Both the position numbers and the translations under genes were made by a program. Under the pieces are notes generated by a model. That model had not been told where the DNA came from, searched no databases, and saw only the letters and a program-made list of their open reading frames with translations. A DNA stretch of 20,890 nt, from positions 1 through 20,890 of the forward strand of contig CAZCVI010000115.1 in NCBI GenBank assembly GCA_964502145.1, written 5' to 3'. Below, piece by piece: positions 6,391-14,551 of the stretch; position 1 is the stretch's first letter, and each line of letters opens with the position of its first letter. Source of the DNA: CAZCVI01 sp964502145. Its GTDB lineage: Bacteria; Acidobacteriota; Aminicenantia; UBA2199.

Positions 6391-8460
6391 ATGACGAAGC
6401 GAAACTTTTTTCAAAACAAGTTTTTTATGACGATCACAACACTGTTGTTGATCGCAATCGGGTTGACTGGCCAAAATACAAAACACATTTCACCAATTGC
6501 CAGCAGCCAAAAAATAGTGTTCAGTGAAGTATTGTACGACTCTGCCATTTCAGGAGAATCATATGGCGAGTGGATAGAACTTTATAATCCACAATATACC
6601 ACCGTGAATATCGGTGGTTGGAGCATTGAAGACAATGCCGCCTCTTTTGTAATTCCTAGTGGAACCTCTATCGGTTCCAGAGGCTACTTAATCATCGCGG
6701 ACAACGCCTCATATTTCAGCAGTCTCTACGGTTGTACTCCCAATGTTATCCGCAATTCATTAAAACTCAGTAACACCGGGGATTATTTAATTCTCAGAAA
6801 CAGCAGCCATATGATTATGGATCAAGTGGCCTGGAAAAGTGGCGGAACTTATATTTCTGGATGGGGGAGTTCCTCTCAACCCTATGCCAATGAAAACAAG
6901 TCTATTATACGTTCCAATCCAGATACGGATACTGATAGATACACCGATTGGAGCAGTAACCGTTCCCCTGAGCCCACTTGTGGCAGTGGGGAGGAGATAA
7001 CACCACCCACAGTAATCACTAATTCAATAACATCAATCACTCAAACCAGTGCCGTTTGTGGCGGTAATGTCACTTCCGATGGTGGTGCAACCGTGACTAC
7101 CAGGGGTGTCTGCTGGAGTACGGAAACCAATCCCACTATCAATAATGCAATCACTACCAACGGCACTGGCATTGGAAGTTTTACCAGTAATATTACCGGT
7201 TTGAGCGCAAACACTCCCTATTATGTCAGAGCCTATGCCACCAATAGTATGGGAACTTCCTATGGAGATGTAGAGAGTTTTATTACTGGCAGTGGCGGGG
7301 GGTTACCAGAAACAAATCCGCCATTTGGTTCTTTTGATACTCCGTTAGATGGTTCTTTTGTTGCAGGTAGTATCGCCGTTACAGGTTGGGCACTGGATGA
7401 CAGTGGACTGAAAAGTGTTAAAATATACCTTACCCAGGGAAATGAATTAACTTATATTGGCGACGCCTTGTTCGTGGAAGGTGCCAGACCAGATGTGGCT
7501 TTAGCCTATCCCGAATATCCCTCCAATACAAAAGCTGGCTGGGGGTATATGATGCTTACCAATTTTTTACCCGGAGGAGGAAATGGCGTTTTTGTATTTT
7601 CAGCTATTGCCACTGACTTAGTGGGTAAAACAACCACTTTGGGAACAAAAACCATCACGGTAGACAACGCCCACGCGGTTAAACCCTTCGGTGCCATTGA
7701 TACTCCGACGCAAGGCGGAATTGCATCAGGGAACAGTTTCGTGAACTGGGGATGGGCGTTAACCCCGCAGCCCAATGGTATTGCTACTAACGGTGCAACT
7801 ATTGATGTCTGGGTGGACGGAATAAACCTGGGACACCCGGTTTATAATATTTTCAGGACCGACATCGCCTCGTTATTTCCTGGGTATGTTAATAGTAATG
7901 GTGCGGTTGGCTATTTCTATCTGAATACCACCGGCTATGCCAATGGAGTTCATACCATCCAGTGGACCGCCACGGACAGTGCAGGAAACACAGACGGCAT
8001 TGGCAGCCGCTATTTTACCATTCAAAATGCCAATAGCGATACCACTAACATGCAGGAAAAACCCATCACCTACGCCAAACCCTCTAATATCGATCTCAAG
8101 CAAATACCAGAAACAGATTCATTGGAACCTCTTCACATACGACAGGGATATAACAATGAAACCAGCTTGCATCCATTGCAGCCAGGAAACAACGGCATTC
8201 ACCACATCTATGTAGAAGAAATGGAACGCTTGGAAATTAATCTCGGGGACCGGTTTTTGGGTGCTTGCGGTTATATGAAACAGGGCGATCAATTCGTGCC
8301 TCTGCCCATTGGTTCGACGTTTGATCCGAACAAGGGGGTATTTTATTGGCAGTTAGGCCCTGGATTTAGCGGTTGTTATGAATTGATATTTATAGAGAAT
8401 CAGCTTCCTGTCAGCATGAAAAAAACAATCACCATAACCATACTACCCAAGCAGTATTAG
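6391..8460 (+). CDS. secreted lamin-tail-domain / Ig-like repeat protein
   Basis: 689 residues. A Sec signal peptide (basic MTKRNFFQNK, then hydrophobic MTITTLLLIAIGLTG) is followed by a lamin-tail domain at about 40-160 (IVFSEVLYD, EWIELYNPQ, GWSIEDN, GYLIIADN, DYLILRN). A fibronectin-like module at 205-300 follows (GVCWSTETNPTI ... ANTPYYVRAYATNSMG). Two related Ig-like modules at about 310-425 and 430-546 start PFGSFDTPLDGSFVAGS and PFGAIDTPTQGGIASGN. The C-terminal beta domain reads GYMKQGDQFVPLPIGSTFDP...GVFYWQLGPGFSGCYE. It is non-enzymatic by appearance, probably surface-attached or extracellular and binding-related. No sorting tail is evident. A strong ribosome site fits the chosen start. 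It has its own promoter, so its link to the protease cluster is only positional. Confidence 0.8.
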   Translation: MTKRNFFQNKFFMTITTLLLIAIGLTGQNTKHISPIASSQKIVFSEVLYDSAISGESYGEWIELYNPQYTTVNIGGWSIEDNAASFVIPSGTSIGSRGYLIIADNASYFSSLYGCTPNVIRNSLKLSNTGDYLILRNSSHMIMDQVAWKSGGTYISGWGSSSQPYANENKSIIRSNPDTDTDRYTDWSSNRSPEPTCGSGEEITPPTVITNSITSITQTSAVCGGNVTSDGGATVTTRGVCWSTETNPTINNAITTNGTGIGSFTSNITGLSANTPYYVRAYATNSMGTSYGDVESFITGSGGGLPETNPPFGSFDTPLDGSFVAGSIAVTGWALDDSGLKSVKIYLTQGNELTYIGDALFVEGARPDVALAYPEYPSNTKAGWGYMMLTNFLPGGGNGVFVFSAIATDLVGKTTTLGTKTITVDNAHAVKPFGAIDTPTQGGIASGNSFVNWGWALTPQPNGIATNGATIDVWVDGINLGHPVYNIFRTDIASLFPGYVNSNGAVGYFYLNTTGYANGVHTIQWTATDSAGNTDGIGSRYFTIQNANSDTTNMQEKPITYAKPSNIDLKQIPETDSLEPLHIRQGYNNETSLHPLQPGNNGIHHIYVEEMERLEINLGDRFLGACGYMKQGDQFVPLPIGSTFDPNKGVFYWQLGPGFSGCYELIFIENQLPVSMKKTITITILPKQY

Positions 8461-8484
8461 GCAGGTCATTATTCCCGGCATAAC

Positions 8485-8612
8485 CGAAGGACACCGAGTC
8501 CCACAAAGAAAACAATAAAGGCTTCGTGTGTCTTCGTGTCCTTCGTGTTTAAAAATATTTTTTTTAATTCGGGAAAATTCGTGTTAATTCGTGGGCCACT
8601 CTTTTTTTTTGG
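8485..8612. repeat. TTCGTG-rich intergenic repeat
   Basis: CTTCGTGT recurs at 8522-8529, 8532-8539 and 8541-8548, followed by looser AATTCGTG copies near 8577 and 8587. GTGTCCTTCG (8536-8545) is the reverse complement of CGAAGGACAC at 8485-8494, so the region can fold. Such cttcgtgtccttcgtg strings are common intergenic filler repeats in many uncultured bacterial genomes. No gene is seen here. Confidence 0.5.
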
Positions 8613-9158
8613 TTATTGAACAATGGCGGAGGGGGTGGGATTCGAACCCACGGTCCCGTTTCCAGGACAACGATTTTCGAGACCGTCCCGTTCAACCGCT
8701 CCGGCACCCCTCCGCTCTTTGAAAAATGCTTGAAGCAATTTACTGGATGCCTCTCCTATTATACCAAATTTTTCAGTAATTGTGTGATTAAATATTTTTT
8801 TTATTTGCAAAAAAGTTCCCGTCGAGAATACGCCGGTTTTGAAATCCGCGGCCCCAATATAAAGATGGCGAATACGCGCGTGAATCATGGCGGTAAAACA
8901 CATGGTGCAAGGTTCAAGAGTGACATACAAATCGGCTTCAACTAACCGGTAATTGCCAATCACCTTGCCCGCTTCCCGCAAGGCAATGATTTCGGCATGG
9001 GCGGAAGGGTCGGATTCTTTGATCACTGAATTATAGCCGCGTCCGATGATCTCGTTATTGAAGACCACGCACGCCCCCACCGGTACTTCGCCTGCGTGAT
9101 ACGCTACCTCGGCCAATTGTAAGGCCTGCTGCATAAAAAAGATTTCTGTTTCTTCCAT
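8613..9158 (-). CDS. tadA: tRNA-specific adenosine deaminase, frame running through tRNA-Ser
   Basis: 181 residues. The cytidine/adenosine deaminase zinc site is complete: H54-A-E56 (PSAHAEIIALREAG) and C84-T-M-C87 (EPCTMC), with GEVPVGACVV near the start and MIHARIRHLYIGAAD after the zinc site, as in TadA. TadA makes inosine at position 34 of tRNA-Arg(ACG). The conserved part ends at KLLQAFFKERR, about residue 150, the usual end of the family. There is no stop there: codons 149 onward are the tRNA-Ser gene on the same strand, and the TAA is at 8615-8613. The last 32 residues (GAGAVERDG...) are therefore translated tRNA sequence. It starts 25 nt after the hlyD-like gene, apparently in the same operon. 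No good ribosome site precedes the ATG. Confidence 0.9.
   Translation of the reverse strand: MEETEIFFMQQALQLAEVAYHAGEVPVGACVVFNNEIIGRGYNSVIKESDPSAHAEIIALREAGKVIGNYRLVEADLYVTLEPCTMCFTAMIHARIRHLYIGAADFKTGVFSTGTFLQIKKIFNHTITEKFGIIGEASSKLLQAFFKERRGAGAVERDGLENRCPGNGTVGSNPTPSAIVQ
8624..8713 (-). tRNA. tRNA-Ser (anticodon CGA)
   Basis: On the minus strand the gene begins GGAGGGG (8713-8707) and closes with CCCCTCC, discriminator G and an encoded CCA ending at 8624. The anticodon stem ACGGT/ATCGT encloses the loop CTCGAAA, giving anticodon CGA for UCG codons. The T-arm is GTGGG-TTCGAAT-CCCAC. At 90 nt with a long variable arm it is a class II tRNA, as expected for serine. It lies wholly inside the tadA reading frame. 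Confidence 0.93.
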
Positions 9159-9183
9159 GGGGATAGGAAATAGGAACGCGGGA

Positions 9184-10536
9184 TTACATTTTATTCAGGA
9201 TGTTTTTGATTGGTTTAAGGACCCGTTCGGCCAAACGGATATCCTCGGTAATAATTTCGGCAATACCCTGCATCTCCTGGCTGAATTCCAGGGTGATATT
9301 GTAACTGGAAACCATGCCATCGGGCAAGTCGACTTCCAAGGAATAAAATTTGTCGGCAGCGACCAATGACTTGGATTTAATCACGCCCCGCACCATGCCA
9401 TATTCCATAAAGGGGTAATTCTCAAATTTGATGTTCACCTTTTGCCCAATTTTCACTTTCCCCGAACCCGCGATAGGTAACACCAATTTGCCGATGATCT
9501 TTCCGCTCTTGCCGGGCACCACGGTCACTACCCGGTCGCCAGCCCTGACATTCTGATTGACACTCCAGTACGTGTTAAACGTGACCACGCCGCTGACCGG
9601 TGCTTTTAAAAGGTAGGTTTGTTCCCACTGCGCCATCTGGCCACTGAGATTTTCAACCATCTGCCCGAGTGCCAGTTGCAATTGCTTTTGTTCGCTACTG
9701 TATTGCAGTTCCATGTCCAGCACGGATTGTTCTAACTGGGAAATCTGGATACTGGAATTAGACAGGCTGGATTTAGCGCCTTCATAGGCATACTCTTTTT
9801 GCAGATTCCCGCTTTTAGCGGCCTCGTAATCGCTGTTGGAAATAATGCCGTCTTTAAATAGAGCGCTGGACCGTTCATATTGCACGCGGCTCAGTTTTAG
9901 TTCATCGCCAATGATGCGGGCCTGGGCCTCTATCTGGCGGTGCAACTCTTTATAACGAATGATTTGCGCCTTGATGGCAAGAATCTTCTTGCTATGCAAA
10001 TCCAACGCGATAAAATGCTGGTAATCGGCTAAACTTTTTAAAAACTGGGAATAAACACCTTGCAATTCACCGAGTGAAAAATTGGGATCAAACTGGATGG
10101 CGGGTAAATTTTCAAAGTGGATAAAAAATGGCGCGGCGTCGGCCAGTTGCTTTTTTAATTGCACAAAATGGCGGTAATCGCAGGCATTCTCAAGCATGGC
10201 AAGAGGCTCCCCCGCAGTGACATGCTGGTTGTCCTTGACAAATAACTCGGTCAATTTACCACTGACCTTGGCCATCAGGTTGACCGGAGGATTCTCGGTG
10301 GTGATCACGATATTGGAATAAATAACATCCGGATACTTAAAAAACCAACTGCCCACCAGGGACAAAAGAACAATCAAAAATATGACGGTAATCCCCCAAC
10401 GGATAATCCAGTTAGGGATATACCCCATGATTTCCTGCACTTCATCGCTACGGATTTCAATTTCCTGCAACTGTTGGATAATATCATTCTCTTGGATTTT
10501 TTTCGTTTTTTCTTCGTTCGTTTTTTCTTCGCTCAT
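9184..10536 (-). CDS. HlyD-family membrane fusion protein of peptide exporter
   Basis: 450 residues. A charged cytoplasmic N-terminus (MSEEKTNEEKTKKIQEND) precedes one membrane helix at about 45-66 (IIRWGITVIFLIVLLSLVGSWFF). The first half of a biotinyl/lipoyl domain follows (MAKVSGKLTELFVKDNQHVTAGE), then a long coiled-coil hairpin at about 150-310 and the second lipoyl half plus beta-barrel (LLKAPVSGVVTFN, NVRAGDRVVTVVPG, KVKIGQKVNIKFENYP). This is the periplasmic adaptor of a type I-like exporter, linking the inner-membrane ABC transporter to an outer-membrane TolC-like channel, which is not in this window. The gene begins 3 nt after the ABC gene's stop, so the two are cotranscribed. Confidence 0.9.
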   Translation of the reverse strand: MSEEKTNEEKTKKIQENDIIQQLQEIEIRSDEVQEIMGYIPNWIIRWGITVIFLIVLLSLVGSWFFKYPDVIYSNIVITTENPPVNLMAKVSGKLTELFVKDNQHVTAGEPLAMLENACDYRHFVQLKKQLADAAPFFIHFENLPAIQFDPNFSLGELQGVYSQFLKSLADYQHFIALDLHSKKILAIKAQIIRYKELHRQIEAQARIIGDELKLSRVQYERSSALFKDGIISNSDYEAAKSGNLQKEYAYEGAKSSLSNSSIQISQLEQSVLDMELQYSSEQKQLQLALGQMVENLSGQMAQWEQTYLLKAPVSGVVTFNTYWSVNQNVRAGDRVVTVVPGKSGKIIGKLVLPIAGSGKVKIGQKVNIKFENYPFMEYGMVRGVIKSKSLVAADKFYSLEVDLPDGMVSSYNITLEFSQEMQGIAEIITEDIRLAERVLKPIKNILNKM

Positions 10537-10539
10537 GGT

Positions 10540-12729
10540 TTAATTACCCAGTTCCAGTTGATTTTTAACCAGGTTGTAGTACGCGCCTTTTAATTGGGTT
10601 AATTCCTGGTGGGTGCCTTTTTCAACCAACAGCCCTTTTTCTAACACCACGATTTGATCCGCGTTTTTAACGGTGCTCAGTCGATGGGCGACAATAACCA
10701 CGGTACGGCCCTGGAAAAAGTTTCCCAGGTTTTGCATGATGGCCAATTCATTGTTGGCATCGAGTGCATTGGTAGCTTCATCGAAAAAGAGGTATTCGGG
10801 GTTAATATAAGCGGCCCGTGCAATCAATATCCGTTGTTTTTGGCCCTGACTCAAACCATGTCCTTCCTGTCCGATCTTGGTATTAAATCCCAGGGGCAGG
10901 GAATCAACAAAATCCTGGATATTGGCGATCCGGGCAGCATCCAATAACCGTTGCTTGTCAACGATCTCATCGCTCACGGCAATGTTTTTGGCAATGGTAT
11001 CGGAAAAAATAAAACCATCCTGCATCACCACACCGATCTTGCCGCGCCATAACCGGCTACTAATATTACGCAGTTCGGTGTCCCCGACCTTGATCTCTCC
11101 CTTGGTAGGAGGATAAAACCCGAGCATCAGTTTAATCATGGTGGTTTTACCACTGCCACTCATGCCCACGATGGCCGTTACTTTTTTCTCCGGGATAAGC
11201 AAATTGACATCTTTTAATACCATCTCGGAATGGGGCCCTTCATACTGGAAACCGAGCGCGGAGATAGTGATACTTTTATTGGTAGGCAGGATAGAAATTT
11301 TAGCGTCATCGGGTGTCTCTTCGTCTTGTTTCTTATGAATTTCACCCAGTCGTTCCAAGCTGATCTTGGCATCCTGGGTGGTATGCATAAAACTGATCAA
11401 TTGTTCGATAGGGCTGTTTAACTGGCCGATAATATATTGCACGGCCAGCATCATGCCGAGGGTCATGTCACCGGTAACGACGGCTTTGGCAGCGAAAAAG
11501 GAAATGAGGATGTTCTTGGTCTGGTTGATAAACACGGAACCAATCTGCTGGTATTGGTCCAGGGAGAGACTTTTGACATTCACTTTAAACAATTTGGCCT
11601 GGATGCGTTCCCATTCCCATCGTTTCATTTTCTCGCAGTTATTTAATTTGATTTCCTGCATCCCAGTGATGATCTGGTACAGATTGCTCTGGTTATCGGA
11701 TAATTGGGCAAACCGTTTGAAATCGAGTTCCCTTCGTCTGTTGAGGAACATGTATATCCAGATAAAATAGAGGACGCTGCCCACGACAAAAATCATAAAG
11801 ATAGTCATATTATATATGGCCAACACGGCGCCGAAGATGAACATATTGATGGTGGAAAAGAGGATATTCAGGGTGGAGGTGGTGAGAAAAGATTCGATAC
11901 GGCGGTGATCTCCGATTCGTTGCATTAAATCGCCTATCATCTTGGTATCAAAATAACCAATGGGTAATTTCATCAATTTGATGAGGAAATCGGAAATAAG
12001 GGAGATATTGATCCGGCTACTGATATGAAGGAGAATCCAGTTGCGGATGAATTCCACGGAAGTGCGCCCGAAAAAGAGGGCGAGTTGGGCGATCAGAATG
12101 AGGGTCACAAAATTAATGTCCCGGTTATTGATACCGTAATCGACAATGGCCTGGGTCAAGAAAGGAAAAATCAATTGCAGTAAACTACCCACCAACATGC
12201 CCAGCACGAGTTGTAGCAGGAATTTTTTAAAGGGTCTGAGGTAAGAGAACAAAAAAGTAAAAGAAGATTTGTTTATGCTCTCGTCTTGTTCCTTGTAGAA
12301 ATCCGGGGCGGGTTCGAGCAGGAGACAGAGTCCCTGGGGTTCACCACTTTTGGCAGTACTGGCCCATCCGGCCATGAATTCCGCTTTGGTGTAACGCACC
12401 AATCCATGGGCTGGGTCAGCCACGTACACGGTGTCTTTTTTGACCTCGTAGACAACGATAAAGTGGTTTTGTTTCCAATGGGCGATGCAGGGTAATTGGA
12501 CTTCTTCAGCCAACTGGTCAAAGGAGATGCGCACACCCATGGTACGCATTCCGATGGACTCGGCGGCATCGCTGGTACCCAGCATTGAAACACCTTCGCG
12601 AGTGATAAAACTTCGCTCCCGTAGGGTTTGTTGGGAATAGTTCTTGCCATAATATTTGGCAATCATACATAATGCCGTTGGACCGCAGTCCATGGCATCC
12701 ATCTGTTTTACGAAAGGAAAACGTCGCAT
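10540..12729 (-). CDS. C39-peptidase ABC exporter (PCAT, bacteriocin/peptide type)
   Basis: 729 residues. An N-terminal C39 peptidase domain (about 1-140) has catalytic C15 in DAMDCGPTAL, H89 in KQNHFIVVY and D105 in VADPAHG, so it should cleave double-glycine leaders. A six-helix ABC membrane domain occupies about 165-440. The nucleotide-binding domain has Walker A GMSGSGKT (522-529), signature LSQGQ (626-630), Walker B YLFFDEATNALD with E651, and H-loop H682. It matures and exports small peptides together with the downstream HlyD-like adaptor. No leader-peptide substrate gene is seen nearby. The ATG lies only 5 nt after a -10 box, so the transcript seems leaderless. A later start would cut into the peptidase core. 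Confidence 0.95.
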   Translation of the reverse strand: MRRFPFVKQMDAMDCGPTALCMIAKYYGKNYSQQTLRERSFITREGVSMLGTSDAAESIGMRTMGVRISFDQLAEEVQLPCIAHWKQNHFIVVYEVKKDTVYVADPAHGLVRYTKAEFMAGWASTAKSGEPQGLCLLLEPAPDFYKEQDESINKSSFTFLFSYLRPFKKFLLQLVLGMLVGSLLQLIFPFLTQAIVDYGINNRDINFVTLILIAQLALFFGRTSVEFIRNWILLHISSRINISLISDFLIKLMKLPIGYFDTKMIGDLMQRIGDHRRIESFLTTSTLNILFSTINMFIFGAVLAIYNMTIFMIFVVGSVLYFIWIYMFLNRRRELDFKRFAQLSDNQSNLYQIITGMQEIKLNNCEKMKRWEWERIQAKLFKVNVKSLSLDQYQQIGSVFINQTKNILISFFAAKAVVTGDMTLGMMLAVQYIIGQLNSPIEQLISFMHTTQDAKISLERLGEIHKKQDEETPDDAKISILPTNKSITISALGFQYEGPHSEMVLKDVNLLIPEKKVTAIVGMSGSGKTTMIKLMLGFYPPTKGEIKVGDTELRNISSRLWRGKIGVVMQDGFIFSDTIAKNIAVSDEIVDKQRLLDAARIANIQDFVDSLPLGFNTKIGQEGHGLSQGQKQRILIARAAYINPEYLFFDEATNALDANNELAIMQNLGNFFQGRTVVIVAHRLSTVKNADQIVVLEKGLLVEKGTHQELTQLKGAYYNLVKNQLELGN

Positions 12730-12734
12730 CAGTT

Positions 12735-12763
12735 ATTATAGCCGATTACAGGAAAATTTGCAA
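12735..12763 (-). promoter_or_regulatory. promoter of peptide-export operon, leaderless layout
   Basis: On the minus strand TTGCAA (12763-12758), 17 nt, then TATAAT (12740-12735). A start 6-7 nt further on falls at or next to the A of the ATG at 12729, leaving essentially no 5' leader. Confidence 0.6.
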
Positions 12764-12830
12764 TCTTTTTTTTGCACGGATTTTAAGTAAGTGTTTTTTG
12801 GACAAAAGTATTCATTGGATTCTTGAAAAA

Positions 12831-12906
12831 ATGGACGATATGGACCCAGAACAAAAGTTTTTTTGTCCACATCGTCCATATAGTCCACATCGTCCATATC
12901 GTCCAG
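12831..12906. repeat. modular inverted repeat of 9-bp units (unequal arms)
   Basis: The left arm ATGGACGATATGGAC (12831-12845) has two units. The right arm (12865-12906) has five units at exact 9-bp steps: GTCCACATC, GTCCATATA, GTCCACATC, GTCCATATC, GTCCAG. The left arm is complementary to the last 15 bases of the right arm except for one end base. It sits in the gene-free stretch 12730-13033 between the divergent export operon and ATPase gene. That stretch otherwise holds only the two promoter regions (a TATTAT -10 candidate for the ATPase at 12971-12976). Confidence 0.85.
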
Positions 12907-13033
12907 AATGATTCCAAGAATTTGACTGTGAATTAATGGCGGTGGAAGGCTTGCCAATCTTTAGCAATTGTATTATCATTAAAGCTAGGAAATCAAAAAA
13001 CCTACAAACTATTGGAATAAAAAGAGGTAAGAC

Positions 13034-14527
13034 ATGAGTAAACGATCATTAGAGCAAATAAAGAATTCCGTGAATGTGGGGCAACCCATCATCCAGATCA
13101 TCTCTTACGAGGAGAAACGAATCGAGGGTCATATCAAAACCCTTTTCGAGCAATTAAATCGTGCCCAGACGCAGATGTATTGGGATATCAACACGGGATT
13201 GGTCAAAGACAACCAGGTGGTGCAGGGAACACAGGAACCGATCCAGGCATTCTCTTATATTATGAAAGACGCTACCCCCGGGTTTTGTATATTTCGTGAT
13301 TTAAATGGCATGATGAGAAATTCCGATAGTTTAGTACGCAAAGTACGCGAAGCTTATCGGCGGTTCAAGGGCAGTAAGACCACCTTGTTTTTGCTTTCCC
13401 CGGATGAGTATTTTCATGATGGGTTGAAAAAGGAGATTGACATCGTTCATTTCGAATTGCCTGATTATGAAGAGTTATCCGATTTGTTTTTACGTTTTTT
13501 GAGTTCCATGGAGAAATCCGGGCGGATCATCGAGTTAAGTGAGGATGAGAAAAAGAATTTTGTTGTGGGTGTGCAGGGTTTGACTTTAGATGAAGCATAC
13601 AAAGCGTTCATGAAGGCGTTTCAAGGTAAGAGCCGAATTACTGGCGAGCTGATCCAGACGATCCATGATGAAAAAAAACAATTAATATTAAAAGAAGGCG
13701 TTTTGGAGTATTATTCCCAGCGGTTTACCCTGGATGATCTGGGTGGTTTGGATAATTTAAAAGATTGGCTCAAGAAACGACAACGCGCTTTTTCCAAGGA
13801 AGCGCAAGAATTTGGTTTGAAGCGTCCCCGTGGCTTCTTGGCGATGGGAATCAGTGGCTGTGGGAAAAGTTTGGCTGCCAAAATCACCGCTTCATTGTGG
13901 AACTTGCCTCTTTTTCGTTTGGATATGAACTTGGTCTATGCGGGTATGGCGGGTACGCCGGAACTGGTGTTTTCGCGTGCCTTAAAAACCATGGATTCGG
14001 TGGCACCGGCGGTGCTTTGGTTGGATGAAATTGAAAGTGGTATCAGTGATAAGCAAGCAGATGGTGCTTCGTCGCGTATTCTCGGTTATTTTTTGACGTG
14101 GATGCAGGAGCATACGTCCGAAATCTTTATTACAGCCACTGCCAACCGAATCGATCTTTTACCAGCCGAGTTGATGCGGCGAGGTCGTTTTGATCAGGTT
14201 TTTTTCATTGATTTGCCCACGCGCGTAGAGCGGGAGGAAATCTTTTCTATTCATCTTGGTCATACTGGCAACAAATTGAGTAACTTCAACATCCCGCAGT
14301 TGGCCCAGATAACCAAGGGGTGGTCCGGTAGCGAGATCGAGCAGATTATTATTTCCGCGATGTATGAAGCCTTTAATCAGAACCGCAAATTAATCGAAGA
14401 TGATTTATATGTCTTGTTTGGTTCTTCGGTGCCGTTGTCTACCACCATGGAAGAGCAGATCAAACATATTCGCAGTTGGGCCCATAACCGCGCTGCCCGT
14501 GCGTCTTCAAAAGTGGAATATACTTGA
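13034..14527 (+). CDS. Ycf46-like AAA+ ATPase
   Basis: 497 residues. The N-terminal half (1-220) resembles the non-catalytic region of Ycf46 proteins (QPIIQIISYEEKRIEGHI, LFLLSPDEYF). The AAA+ module at about 230-470 has FTLDDLGGLDNLKDWL, Walker A GISGCGKS (272-279), Walker B VLWLDEIE (D331, E332), a sensor TATANR (N371) and RRGRFDQ with the arginine-finger region (382-385). It is cytosolic, without membrane segments. Ycf46 was first known from plastids and cyanobacteria but is widespread in bacteria. Its role is unsettled, with links to inorganic carbon use in cyanobacteria. AGAGGT precedes the ATG by 6 nt. It is divergent from the exporter and convergent with pbpC; no partner gene is adjacent. 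A run of T at 14545-14553 may help stop transcription. Confidence 0.88.
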   Translation: MSKRSLEQIKNSVNVGQPIIQIISYEEKRIEGHIKTLFEQLNRAQTQMYWDINTGLVKDNQVVQGTQEPIQAFSYIMKDATPGFCIFRDLNGMMRNSDSLVRKVREAYRRFKGSKTTLFLLSPDEYFHDGLKKEIDIVHFELPDYEELSDLFLRFLSSMEKSGRIIELSEDEKKNFVVGVQGLTLDEAYKAFMKAFQGKSRITGELIQTIHDEKKQLILKEGVLEYYSQRFTLDDLGGLDNLKDWLKKRQRAFSKEAQEFGLKRPRGFLAMGISGCGKSLAAKITASLWNLPLFRLDMNLVYAGMAGTPELVFSRALKTMDSVAPAVLWLDEIESGISDKQADGASSRILGYFLTWMQEHTSEIFITATANRIDLLPAELMRRGRFDQVFFIDLPTRVEREEIFSIHLGHTGNKLSNFNIPQLAQITKGWSGSEIEQIIISAMYEAFNQNRKLIEDDLYVLFGSSVPLSTTMEEQIKHIRSWAHNRAARASSKVEYT

Positions 14528-14551
14528 GGATTGGCTGCCTGCGGTTTTTTT

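Noticed and set aside
8616..8945. Plus-strand frame of 109 codons starting with a glycine-rich GGGGGIRTHG stretch
   Set aside because: It is antisense to tRNA-Ser and tadA; such IRTHG 'proteins' are a well-known artefact of translating the reverse strand of serine tRNA genes.
12736..12957. Minus-strand frame of 73 codons with an MDDVDYMDDVD repeat
   Set aside because: The repeat is simply the 9-bp inverted-repeat element read as codons, and the frame overlaps the export promoter; no ribosome site.
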